Shown here piece by piece: positions 1-13,909 of a stretch of DNA of 64,000 nt. Below the pieces are notes generated by a model. It ran no database searches, was not told where the DNA came from, and saw only the letters and a list, made by a program, of their open reading frames with translations. The stretch lies in the NCBI GenBank assembly GCA_002189035.1, contig CM007991.1, positions 4,030,001-4,094,000 on the forward strand. Reading direction: 5' to 3'. The translations under genes were made by a program, and so were the position numbers. The stretch is from Utricularia gibba (lineage: Eukaryota > Streptophyta > Magnoliopsida > Lamiales > Lentibulariaceae). Within the stretch, counting starts at the first letter, position 1; the number at the start of each line of letters is the position of its first letter.

Positions 1-1761
1 TATTATTTAGATAAATGTGTATTATATGATTAAGATAAAATTTTATTTAGTACATAGATTTTGAATATATGTGTTTAAAATAATATTACATGTGATAGAT
101 TGGGTTGTTTAACAAATCCACTTAAAAATGATTCTGAAATACCTAATTCGGAGTGCCTTACAATAATTTTGCAAAATACTCATGTATTGTTAACAAGTAT
201 ATTTAAATACTCAAATCAACCTACCAACATTCCTTATGAGAAAGATTAATGTAAAATAATTATTTTTTTATATAATATTTTGACTAATAGTATTAAATAA
301 AAACAAGGGAATTGAAGTTTAAATAAACTTTTATTAGGTTGTCTTCAGTAAACTTTTACAAAAATTTCTTTTGTATACATATTATTTAATAATACATAAT
401 TTGTAAAACAATTATATATATTTTAAATTATCTATCAAATACGATATTATTTTCATAAAATTTAAACAAATATATCTAACATACTTTTAATTTTAACTAT
501 ATTACACACATATTTATTTAAATATATTATTAATTAAATTATTCCATTAAACCTTCCTCAAATTAAAAAAAAACTATTCCACTTCCAAATTTATTAATTC
601 TATTTGAAATCTATTTAATCACACCAGCAAAATTAATAAAAATGGTGGTTTCTTTCATCTAGTTATATTTATAACTTTTTAATAATTTATAAGTAAAATC
701 ATATTCTAAATTTTGTACTTATAATTAAATTTAGACTGTGACAAATACATTGGGAAAATCCTTAAATTCAGTATTTTATTTTGGTAATTTATTAAATGAT
801 TTGTTCATGATATTTTTCTCCTATTGGGGTGACGTCAATTATTTAATTTTATATTTAAATTAATTCTCGAAAACGGTTTTTATGATAAATAATTACTCAA
901 TAATTAATAAAATTATATTCAATTAACCCTGCAACGACCCCACATTAATTTTTTAATGCCCGAAAATTAAAATGACATGATATTAATAAAAAATCAATAA
1001 AAATAATTTAAAAAACACTGTTCACCAACCAGCGATATCTGCCACCTATGAACCTTTCTTCCTCCTCAGTGTAATGGTGGAGAGGACAAAAAGCAGACAG
1101 AAAAACAAATGTCCGTGAAGTTTTTCTTCACATTGCGTTAAAGCTTTGCTTTGATTTTCCTTGGAAGGACTTCCCATTTGCGTTGCTGTCTCTGGGTCAG
1201 CATCTGGATTACGCGTAACCTTCCTTAACTTCCACTGCACACGCATTCGTTTGTGGGAAACTCTGGGAACGGGAAGCGAACTTTTTCTACTGTGCGCCTG
1301 GATGGTTGTTGCCCAGGGCCTGACGCAAGCAGAGAATTTAATAAATGGCAGGCAGTACATTCCTTCTGGGCGGCTAAGGTGGGAGAGAATCTTTGATCTG
1401 GGTGTCCAGAGAATGGGTTATTGTTCGCGAAGTATTTTGCGGGGTTTCGGATTCTTAGATGAATATGGAAGTGAGATTTGCTGGAGAATTGTGAGCGAAT
1501 CCTCTCTGCTGTTTTTCTTTACTATGCTCTGTGACTCTCATCTTTAGTGTGCTGTTTTGCCACCGATTACGAAATGCATTGTTTGTGTATGTATCCATAG
1601 TTGCCTCTTCATGGCTCTCACACTTCCGGTTTTTTCAGGAAGGTTTCCTCGTTAAATTTCAGATGTTCGTGTTCTGTTCTTGATAGTTGTGTTTGATAGT
1701 CACTCCAAATATCCACAAACCTTGATAATCGGAGACTGAATTCCCACAGAAACAACCAAGA
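1..1761. other. AT-rich intergenic DNA and beta-glucosidase 5' flank
   Basis: Positions 1 to about 1000 are very AT-rich with no convincing coding frame. From about 1020 the base composition becomes mixed and probably holds the promoter and 5' UTR of the GH1 gene that starts at 1762. Two overlapping open frames near 1046-1547 on opposite strands have no recognisable motif and look like chance. Confidence 0.6.
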
Positions 1762-4190
<2,429 letters not shown>

Positions 4191-5735
4191 CAACACTCTG
4201 GAATCAACTAGAAAGAATCTCTGCATACTCAAAAACAAATGTATCTCATCTTATTTTGCTGAACATTTCATACTGCCAAATCATTTCTGATTTTCAGGGA
4301 ATAAAGGAATCATCTCTGAAGGAATTCATATTCTCTTTTTTTGAGGAATCAAACATCATTTGAGTTAGGTGTAAGATCGATTCAAATTGCTTGAAGACTC
4401 CTCAAACTTGCTGCTCTGTCTGCAAAAAGATGACAATCATTTTTTTTGCCATTGAAGGTGGAATCTTTCACATTGATGAGCAGCCCCAACTCCATCATTA
4501 AAAACATGTATCCATTCATGTTTCTTCGATTGAAAGCTCTAGATCCATAGCATATAATATATTAATAGGACATTATTGTGCACTTGAAAGATCGTACCTG
4601 TAAAGAGTAAAATACTGAAATTTGATTGCTCACCGTTTTGCATAATAAATCTTCACCGCTGGGCGGTTATGATGAGATCCTGATTACCCTTTAAGCGTTA
4701 GACTAACAACATCGAAACACACAAATCATGGGCAAAAGAGCTCAACTTTACATGGGTTGGTGGCATCTTCACAGAAATTTGATGGCTCGAGTAATTTTGT
4801 TTGGTGTCATGGTCTTTGTGGCTCGAAATGCGGAAATAGTACGCAAATCACAGGTATTGAATGACGAAATATCCATGAAAAACAAGTTAAAAGGAGGAAC
4901 TTTGTGGGCTATGATCTATGGGCTGGAGGGAAAAACAGGGATATTAGGGTGCTTTCATAGGTTAGAAACTAGAGGAAAGACAAAAACTTTTAAATGCTCC
5001 TGTGAAGTTCCAGTCGCAGCTTCAAATTCCAATGGTTGTATAAGAGCCCCAACTCAAAATGGTGATCATCACACCCAAGGAATGAATACAGGAAATCTTT
5101 GGTGTTTTGATCTGATCCGTAGAGCAAAATCCCACAAGTACACGTGCTGTCCATCTCAGAATCTTACTGTTTAGCACTCGACAGTGGAGCAGTTTGGTTT
5201 CATGCATGGAATTATGCCTCGCTTCAACAACAAACCAGGAACAATAGATACAGAGAGAGAAGAAGAGGTGGTTACTGTGTGTGTATAGGAAGAGGAGAAA
5301 CATAGGGAAGCAAGACTCTCTTTTTGCTTGGGTTCTGGCTAGTTCTAGCCTATCATTAGAGACCCCTCTCTCTAAAAGTTTGATTCTTTCCCAACATTAT
5401 TTCTTTTATTGGATCATGACTCCTTGGGTTGGGAATATTTACGCCTTCCTTCTTTTTTTCTCTCTTTTTCAGTAATATGGAGTGAATTCAGGAGAGTTAT
5501 AGCGTGTAACTTCCATTTTACTTGCCCCAAATCCCCAAGTTTAGCGATTCCTCTTCGTTTGTTGCTGGTTTTGTGCAAAACCCAAGTATCTGATTGATGT
5601 TTTTCCGATCTGGGTTATGTTCTTTATATCTGTTTCTGGGATGGGGGATTGAGAATTATGTTGCATTTGAGGAACAAGTAGAGCTCTTTTCTATTTGAGT
5701 TTTTTTTTATTGATTTGACAGTTGAAGAATCAAAG
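4191..5735. other. Spacer and zinc-finger 5' UTR region
   Basis: The 3' flank of the beta-glucosidase runs into the leader of the zinc-finger gene. A pyrimidine-rich tract and a CAG acceptor at 5719-5721, just before the ATG at 5736, suggest a 5' UTR intron. An unbroken 148-codon frame at 4728-5174 has no recognised domain and biased, repetitive content, so it is not called as a gene. Confidence 0.5.
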
Positions 5736-6668
5736 ATGGAAGAGTTTAAATTTGTTTGCAAGCTGTGCAACAAGAAGTTTCCCAGTGGGAAATCCCTCGG
5801 TGGGCATATGAGATCTCATGTTGATTCCAGAAACATGAAAAGTTCAAAAGGTTCCCAGTTTAAGAAGAAGGTTGCAGTGAAAGTAGCAGAATCCTGGGGT
5901 TCTGATGATGCAAAGAGGATTTGTGATCATTGTGGAAAAGAGTTCCAGTCTCTTAAAGCTCTTTGTGGGCATCTGGCTTGCCATTCTGAGAAGGATCTTA
6001 GAGGCTTGAAGAGTAGAAAGGTAAACAAATTTGCAGAAACTTCATCGTTTTCATCTGTTTCTGAGAATAATTTGGATGAACAAGAACAAGTTGCAATGTC
6101 TTTGATGCTTCTGTCTAAGGATTATTATGCGAGTAAGTCAAATATGGAGTCTTCGGACAACAACTCTGTTAGATCTTCATCAAGTTTCATAAAAAAAACT
6201 TGTTCCAAGATGGAAGATATCCCATTTGCTGCTGCAATGGAGGATTCAGATTCAGGGTATTTCTTGGATCACTGTGATGATTCAGAATCAGATGTGGAAG
6301 TCAGAAACAAGAGCTTGAAAAGCGTCAGCAAACAAGAGACAGTGAAAACTGAAAACAGTATGCATGTCAGCAAGTACTCTTCAATGTTCAGCAACTCAAA
6401 ACCAAGTGGTTTGCGTTCTTATCAAAAGCTGAAAGCAGATCTAAAGAAGAAAAAAGGTCATCCCTGTCCATTCTGCAGCCGCATCTTCAAGACCGGACAG
6501 GCGCTGGGTGGACACAAGAGGTCACATTTTCTCATTGCCTATCGCGAAACTCAGAATACAACTCCCTCTATTAAACCCGAGCTTCCTGATCTGCTTGATC
6601 TCAATCTTCCTGCTCCTGAGACAGGTGAAAATGGTCTCGGGAATCATGATCAGCTCTTTTCCTGGTGA
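5736..6668 (+). CDS. C2H2 zinc-finger transcription repressor, ZAT4/ZAT9-like
   Basis: Intronless 310-residue nuclear transcription factor with three plant C2H2 fingers. Finger 1 is at residues 8-28 (C-x2-C, then SLGGHMRSH). Finger 2 is at 63-83 (CDHC, then ALCGHLACH). Finger 3 lies near residue 250 (CPFC, then QALGGHKRSH). A DLNLP EAR repression motif sits near the C terminus (LLDLNLPAPE). This arrangement is typical of the three-finger ZAT1/4/9 group, which binds DNA through QALGGH-type helices and recruits co-repressors. The middle is Ser/Asp-rich and acidic. The ATG at 5736 is preferred because it opens directly on finger 1 and follows an apparent 5' UTR acceptor. Oddity: finger 2 has ALCGH where ALGGH is usual. 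Target genes are unknown. Confidence 0.94.
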   Translation: MEEFKFVCKLCNKKFPSGKSLGGHMRSHVDSRNMKSSKGSQFKKKVAVKVAESWGSDDAKRICDHCGKEFQSLKALCGHLACHSEKDLRGLKSRKVNKFAETSSFSSVSENNLDEQEQVAMSLMLLSKDYYASKSNMESSDNNSVRSSSSFIKKTCSKMEDIPFAAAMEDSDSGYFLDHCDDSESDVEVRNKSLKSVSKQETVKTENSMHVSKYSSMFSNSKPSGLRSYQKLKADLKKKKGHPCPFCSRIFKTGQALGGHKRSHFLIAYRETQNTTPSIKPELPDLLDLNLPAPETGENGLGNHDQLFSW

Positions 6669-9357
6669 ATCCAAAGATAAATCAAGGTTCCTTTCTACTT
6701 ACTACTCATCCTAGCTAAGAAATGCGGCAGCTATCTGATGTCTCCTCTATCCTTGTCAGTGTTTTCTTTTTTACAGACCCCAGGGAGTGATCTTTCTCCT
6801 TCCCATACCTTCGAGCTGCCATTGAAGCAAAACCAGAGGATCATGGAGCCACTAAAGTGATGTGATGTGATGAAGATGAGTCACAAAAGTAAACCAGAAA
6901 ATGGGCTTGGCTTGATACTCTTCCATCAAGTTCTCTTTTCTATATACAAGTTTGAAGTCTGTGCTAGCAAAACAAGTAATACCCTGCTCCTTGGGATTCT
7001 CAAAGCTCGGTTTCCATGAAACCAAATAGTAGAATTTCTATCATTTGTCCAACAGACGCCAATTCGATCAATGGAGCAGAAGAAGGATGCATCAAGAGTT
7101 AAGGTAACTTGTTGTCTAATTACGGCTGTGGGTTGTGAGTAGAAAAACACAGTGAAGGAGATGCAAGTGCCCAAACAGTTGATGATAAATGAAGCCACAT
7201 TTAATAGGATTCCTACCTTGGAATAAATGAGTGAGCGCTTTCACTTCCCCTCCAAACATGAGTTAATGTCTCAAAACCACTCACATTTCATTAAAATCAA
7301 TTCTCCTTCTATACAAGTGATTCTATATCAGTGTTTTGTAAAATTTTTGAAACATGTTTTTATTTTTAAAATTATTTTATAAAAATACAAATAAGAAGTA
7401 AAAATAATAAACTCACTATCTTTTTAAAAAATAGCTTTTGTATTATAATTTTAAAATTATTTTTGATATAATTAGTTTTATAATTAAAAATGTTTTAAAA
7501 TAAAATTATTTTTAATTATAAAAAATATAAATACGTTTTAAATTTTTTTAAGAATATTATTATATATTTCAATTTTATAGTTAGACAACCTTTGGAAACA
7601 ATCATTTTGGATAGAATTGATTCTATTTTTTAAATATATATTAAATTCTATTCTATGATAATTAATTTTTTAGAATTATTTAGCTTCTATAAAAAAAATT
7701 TCAGATGATAGTTTCTTTATAAAAATTGAGTTTGGAAAATTGATTGTATAATTGAAATTATAGTTATATCCTTTTTATAAATAATTTAATTACTTTAATT
7801 TTTAAATTGTAATTTAAAGAATAGAATATAGATGGAATATAAAAAATATTTTGGAAAATAATATAATATTGTTATAATATAAATAGAATATAAAAAATAT
7901 TTTTAAATTATAAATTTGTAAAATATAATTATTAATAAATAGAGATAAATTTTATGTCATTTACTTATAAAAATTAATTTTTATTTTTTATATTTCAAAT
8001 ATGAATTCATTTAATAATAATTATTATTAAAAAAATTATGAACGCACCTCAATTTTCATTGTATAAGAATTTTTAATTTTAATAAAATTAATTCTAGAAT
8101 GATTTTTTTTTCCAAATGTAGCTTTAATTATACTCTACAAGAATTGATATTTGAGAATAACTTTTATAAGAATCATAGATGGATAGCTTTTAATGCAAAT
8201 TGTTTTCTAAAATTAAATTTACTAATATATTCATTTATTTAAAACTTAAAGTTGTAGAAAATAGTTTCTTTTCCTTAACATCTTTTACCAAAGATCCTTT
8301 ATCTTTTTTGCTCAATGACTTTGAGCATGAGCATAATCTATTTTTTGTATGAACGTAATTGTAGCCCCTACTAAATAAAAAAAAGTAGGCTATGTTTTAA
8401 TCATTTTTATTTAATGATTCTATTGACGTTAATCAATTTTTTTCCATAGTATATCAAAAAAATGTTATTTGAGTTTTATGTAAAAATGTAATATCAACTA
8501 TAGAAGGGGTTTATTATCATTACTAGATGCTATTGATGAATTTTTTGAGTTTTATGATAAAGTAAACATTTTTGTGATTGATTTATAAAAAAAAAATACG
8601 ACTTTGTAAGGAAATCACAAAAAAATGAGCTCATGGACCGAATATCTGAGTTTTAGAGGGGTCGATTGCAATTTCGAGAAAAATTCGTGATAATGATTGG
8701 GAAGGGTAATTTGGGAACCACGCTTGAAAACTCAGGGGTGAAGACGTCAACGAAAATGCTCATCCTCACCGAAAACATGACGAACTAGAAAATCCAACAC
8801 AAGCCCGTCCATATGCCGGGGCGTCATCTCGTTGTTCCTGTCTCCCGTCGAGATTCTGTATCTGAGCGTAGAAATAGGCACTGCATCTTCGTACCCCAAG
8901 GTATTAGGCTTTCCAATTTTACATTTTCCTGTGACTGGCCATCTCTGAGGGTTGTGGGCAATTGAGCACCGGTTTTTTGCTTTTGCTGAGGCGTCTTTGA
9001 GCGAGATTTATGCTCTCTCTCTTTTAATCATATTTACATATGACGCGTGAGCATGTGATTTCTGCGCACTTGGTGTGTTATGTTGAATTGATTCTTGATC
9101 TCGGCTACTTCAGTTCATCATCATCAGAGTTAGGTGGTTCATGAATACTTTCTGGGCCGGTAGAGCGGAGTGGAGCGATTGGGAAGGCAATGATCCGGTG
9201 GTGAAAAAGAAGGTGAAGTGGAGCTGAAAAAAATCCTTCTAGTGTATCAGCTGATCTTTTTGTTGTTTTCATGGCGTATGTGTGGGGTGATGGTTAAGAG
9301 GTATATGTTAATTTTGCAGATTGGGAGAATTGGGTGTTGAAGATCTAGTGCAATTTG
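6669..9357. other. 3' flank, AT-rich spacer and macro-gene leader
   Basis: About 7300-8640 is extremely AT-rich with many short A/T inverted stretches and no coding signal, and it resembles the AT-rich repeats seen elsewhere in the window. About 8800-9357 has higher GC. It is probably the promoter and leader of the next gene, with a likely 5' UTR intron running from a GGTATT donor near 8900 to a GCAG acceptor near 9319. Confidence 0.5.
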
Positions 9358-12300
9358 ATGAATATGTTTAATTCCGGGGTTTCTACAGCTGACCGTGGTG
9401 GTTCCCCCACAGAGAGTGGAGATTCGGTGGTGACTCTTGATCAAATTCCATGTTGGAGTGATTCAGAGTTTAGATACTTTTATGACAATGAAGATCTTAC
9501 CAATGTATACGACCCTTTGACATCTGCTCCTGAGGTTGAGGGTAGTGGAGATGCCGTCTCAAGGTTCCCTGTGGATAAAGAAATAAACTCAAAAATCTAT
9601 CTATGGAGGGGTGATCCTTGGAATCTTGAGGTGGATGCTGTTGTCAACTCAACCAATGAAGTAAGAGTTTCGTTCATGATGGGAACCCCTATGGGTTGGT
9701 TGTAGGAATCTGCAGTTAACATGATCTTCCATTCAACATTATTCTCTTGTGTGCCAACTGAATATTTGAAACTCTTCACCCTTCACAGTGCAAGCTCATT
9801 TTTTCTTATTTCGATTTTGTAATTGGTTGAACCAATTCTCAACTTTTGGATGTTGACTAAAGAAAATTGCCCGTGGCTTCTCATTTACAGAGTTTGGATG
9901 AAGCACACAGCAGCCCAGGTCTGCATGCAGCTGCTGGGCCTGGTCTTGCTGAAGAATGTTTGACACTGGTACGCTTTATTGTTGTTTGCTTTTGTGAAAA
10001 ATAGTGCATGGATGGTTACTGTATCTCTGGTACTCGGTTTTGATCGCAAATCTTGATATTGGACCATTATGTAGTTTCATGGGTGTTGTATGTTACACAC
10101 TTTTTAGTTTACTGAGGGCAGGAAAACCCTAAAACATAATCCAAACGACATGACGATGATGATTATGTAGGGTGGTTGCAGAACAGGGATGGCTAAGGTT
10201 ACGGGTGCATATAATCTTCCATCACGGTACTGCGCTAACTATGTAATGTTGGCACACTAGCTTGTCTTTCATCGTGCGCTAAGCCCAAGCATATATTTTC
10301 GCAATTCTTCATTTTCTCCTTTGGTAAAACTCGAGTTCTTGATCCTAGAGAGTATTGGCTGTAAATATCTACACAATGTATATACTTCATCAGCTTGTTG
10401 TAAAACTGAGCCGAGTATGTAGCATGTCAATGGCCATCCACTCATATAGAGAGTTCATTGCATTTCGCAGAAGGATAATACATACTGTTGGTCCCAAGTA
10501 TGCTGTAAAATACCATACTGCTGCTGAAAATGCTTTGAGTCACTGCTACCGTGGTTGCCTTGAGCTTCTTATTGAAAATGGGCTGCAGAGGTTTGTTAAA
10601 TATTTGATATTGCAGATCAATGTCTCTTATCCATGCAATGGAGTTTTAATTGAATTTCCTGGTTTGAGATTTTTTTTTATTGGTTAATGCAGTATTGCTA
10701 TGGGTTGTATATACACTGAAGCCAAAAATTATCCTCGAGAACCTGCTGCACATGTTGCTATACGTAAGATTCGATTTTGATCTTTATTTTAAAAATGTAT
10801 TGGATTGCTTTGTTGATTTCTTAATGTTCACATATTTGTGGAGAGAATAATTCCTTTTCTTCCATGAAACTGGTTGCTGTTTATTTCCTTTGGCTGCAAC
10901 TTACAATGTTTTTCCTCTTGTGTTGATTAGGAACTGTGAGACGGTTTCTTGAAAAACAAAAAGATAAGGTTCATGCGGTTGTGTTTTGTACAATCACAAC
11001 ATCTGATACTGAAATATATAAAAGGTTTGCTGGCTGAGGTATCATTCAGTTTAACTTCAAGAATTAGTTTGTCAAATTTTTGCTATTCCTCAAGCAGATT
11101 GCTCCCCCTATACTTTCCCCGGGACAAACAAGAGGAATTGATTGCTATTTCCAAACTCCCTGCTGATGTTGGTGACGAATATGGTGGCACAGTCATAGAT
11201 GAACGGAAGATCAGAATACAGCCTTTACCTAATAAAAGGATTATTCCTAGGGTTCCTGAAATCTCTAATGATCTCCCAGTCTCCAATGTTCCTTTGGATC
11301 GAAGGCCAGTTTCATGCATCACTTCTCCACCTAATATCCCATTGTTTTTGTCATAGCAAACCATGCAGCCCGTGTGTTTAAATTATACTTGCAATTCTCT
11401 AGCTGCATGCTCAGATTCTCTTCTGTGGTCACCTGAATAATGTGTCCATTATGCAGAAACTCCTCTTACTTGGATTCATATCTGGATCCTGCATTTATGT
11501 CCTTGATCAAAGATCCAGACCAGAGACGAAGAGAACAATGGGAAAAAGCTGCTGAGGCACGAAGCGGATGGAATTTAGCCAAAATGCTTGGCTATGGAAA
11601 CCTTGGTGGCCCTCCTCTGACTGTTGCTGAGGAATATTCGCTCCATTCTCGCTATCTTGCTAAAGCAGGTTCAACGAACCTTTCAGAAATTGCTGAAATG
11701 AAAATTGTGTAAGATATGAAAATAATGCTTCTCTGGATGCCGAAGTCTTTGTGTCATGGGAAATAGCAAGTTTCATTTGCATGCGTATTTCCTGTTTCAG
11801 TTACAGAGGTGGGGTTGATAGTGAAGGTCGCCCTGTGATGGTGGTGGTTGGGGCACATTTTCTATTACGGTGCCTTGATCTGGAACGGTTTGTTATGCAT
11901 GTAGTAAAGGTGATTAGCCATATCCACTTCATGAGGATCCCTCTAATTTCAATGCGAACTCATTTTTTGCTTGAACATGTGCTAATCATCTTGAAGTTTA
12001 AACTTTTCATTTCAGGAGTTCGAGCCATTAATTCAAAAGCCATATACCATCGTCTACTTCCACTCTGCGGCATCCCTTCAAATGTGTGTGCATCCTTCTG
12101 GTTGTGTGAATACCTGAAGCTCTGAGTTGCACCTTTCCTGATCACTAATGACTCTTGATAAATCAACAGGCAACCTGATCTGGGATGGATGAGGAGATTG
12201 CAGCAAATACTTGGTCGTAAGCATCAGCGCAATCTTCATGTACGACTGATTCTTCTAGTTGAGCTTTAATCCACTAAGCCTTCATAATAGCTTCCCTTTT

Positions 12301-12730
12301 GCAGAAAATCTATGTACTTCACCCAACTCTTGGGCTGAAAGCTGCAATCCTAGCATTGCAAATGTTCGTAGATAATGTGGTGAGACCAGAGTTACCTTCT
12401 ACTATATACATCACCATAAATAATTCTTGCAACTCTGAAAAACACCAAACTTGGGTTTATAGGTATGGAAGAAGGTGGTTTACATGGATCGACTTCTTCA
12501 GCTCTTCAGATACGTTCCTCGCGAGCAGTTAACCATTCCAGATTTTGTGTTTCAGTGAGTGTACAAAAGATCCATCCATCCATCCATCCAAGTTGCAAAT
12601 GGTGACCTTTCTCCTCAACTGATTAACTGGAATCCTGTGCAGGCATGACTTAGAAGTGAACGGAGGAAAGGGGGTGATCGTAGACCCCAGGACAAAGTAT
12701 ATTTACCAGAGAGTCAATGAACAAAGGTGA
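9358..12730 (+). CDS. Macro domain plus CRAL-TRIO (Sec14) protein, GDAP2-like
   Basis: The N-terminal macro (Appr-1''-p/ADP-ribose-binding) domain shows VDAVVNSTNE, GGCRTGMAKVT and RIIHTVGPKY blocks. The C-terminal CRAL-TRIO lipid-binding domain shows RGGVDSEGRPVMVVVGAH, YTIVYFHS and YVLHPTLGLKA. The two-domain layout matches animal GDAP2 and, from memory, Arabidopsis At1g69340. Model exons: 9358-9660, 9891-9968, 10171-10226, 10471-10590, 10693-10763, 10931-11024, 11098-11304, 11457-11708, 11801-11909, 12016-12083, 12170-12239, 12305-12379, 12463-12554, 12643-12730. They sum to 1683 nt (560 residues). The exon ending at 11304 needs a non-canonical GC donor (AAG, then GCCAGT) to stay in phase. 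The alternative is a weak GT at 11350, which adds 15 residues. The TGA at 12728 overlaps a possible donor (AG, then GTGATG). Splicing there to 12922 would stay in frame and add a C-terminal extension now interrupted by a MITE. Role: probably ADP-ribose or lipid sensing, inferred from domains only. Confidence 0.87.
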
Positions 12731-12921
12731 TGGTTTCACCTCCGCTCTCTACCACCTCCTACTGTTTGGTAACTGATCCTCGCTTCGCTCTGTCGTTTTG
12801 TATATTCGTCTCCATTTTTTTCATATCTTTCTGAATGATTTTCTTGTTCTCCATTCGTCCAGACAAGAAATCAAATAAAAAAAAAAAATCTCCCTTCCAT
12901 CATCTTTTCGAGTCCTCATAG

Positions 12922-13584
12922 GAAAGTTGTGCATGAAACTGATGAGGCATGGATGAAACTTCACTACGTCGGTTATCTGTCAAAGCATGCCGCAGCCTTA
13001 AGTAGAGGTGGGTACAGATACGGGTCGCTGGTGACCCGGTGAGTTGAGATCCGTGATGGGTTGGATGCATGACGTGTGTTCGTAAAAAAGCAGATACGAG
13101 TTGAGTCGATAGTTAACGGGTATGGGTTCGACTCATGGGTCAAAATGAATTGGGGCTACAAGTCAATCCATAATGTAAATTTTGCAAATTCGTAGTGTTT
13201 GAAATTTTTACTTATTGATACAAAAGTAAAATCTAGGTTGGTTAAATAAGTATCAAACACTTAATACAAACAGTAAACTAATTTCAGGGGACATATCAAC
13301 AAAAGCTTGCACTTAATACATATTTAAAAAAATGCAAAGGTAATCCATATTAAAAAAAATGGGATTTAACGTGTCCACCTCTAGCCTTTGCAACTGTTGA
13401 TGACGCTGTTTCTTGCATTGTGATGTTGTCCCTCAAGAAAATGGATCTGTTACTTCCCTTGGAAAGAAGAACCCAACAGCAGCCCCTGGTCTCGAAGGCA
13501 GCTGCAGAAGGCAAACTAACTGGACGAACATCATCTTCAGATCCAACCAACCTGAAAGAAGCATTGAGTGCAAGCTCTGGTTGA
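12922..13584 (+). pseudogene. Candidate terminal exon or gene fragment split by a MITE
   Basis: After a TAG acceptor ending at 12921, a frame reads from 12922 to 13002, beginning RKVVHETDEAWMKLHYVGY. It is in phase with a splice from 12726 of the preceding macro/CRAL-TRIO gene. A small transposon then intervenes (13003-13383). Removing the element and one copy of its target duplication joins HAAA directly to FATVDDAVSCIVML and on to a TGA at 13582-13584. The joined frame is about 95 codons with no stop. I do not recognise the sequence. It could be a real C-terminal extension of the upstream gene, a separate gene remnant, or chance. With the element in place, translation would end inside it. 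Confidence 0.4.
13003..13383. mobile_element. hAT-like non-autonomous MITE (381 bp)
   Basis: The left end TAGAGGTGGGTACAG and the reverse complement of the right end, TAGAGGTGGACACG, form imperfect terminal inverted repeats with nine identical outer bases. The flanks are GCCTTAAG on the left and GCCTTTGC on the right, an eroded 8-bp target duplication with five matching bases. TAGRGGTGG-type ends with 8-bp duplications are typical of hAT elements. There is no coding capacity. Confidence 0.65.
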
Positions 13585-13909
13585 TATGCACTGTTCAAAG
13601 AAAAAAAAAAAACATTATAGGCTTTTGTAATGTTTGCAGTTTGATGAAGGGACAGATTTTGTGAGCAGACCCACGACCCAGGTTCTTTTCATTAAGATCA
13701 ACAAAAGAACCAATCTCTAGAAAACAACAACAAAAGCAGGGAGCTCAAATGCTATCTGTCAAGAAAGGAAAGGCTATGATTCATGGACTGGTTTAATTTC
13801 ACTGCTACAGCTTTTTAATATTCCTGTGAATCTGCAGTGTTACAGCTTGTTAAGACTCCTCATTCCCAGTGGTATCCAAAGATAATAGTCTCATTGAGAA
13901 TTTGCTACT

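Noticed and set aside
1046-1547. Overlapping 104- and 128-codon frames on opposite strands
   Set aside because: They overlap in antisense and neither resembles a protein family; probably promoter/leader sequence of the beta-glucosidase gene.
4728-5174. 148-codon plus-strand frame starting MGKRAQLYMGWWH
   Set aside because: No domain, atypical residue mix and no splice or leader context; it lies in the upstream region of the zinc-finger gene.
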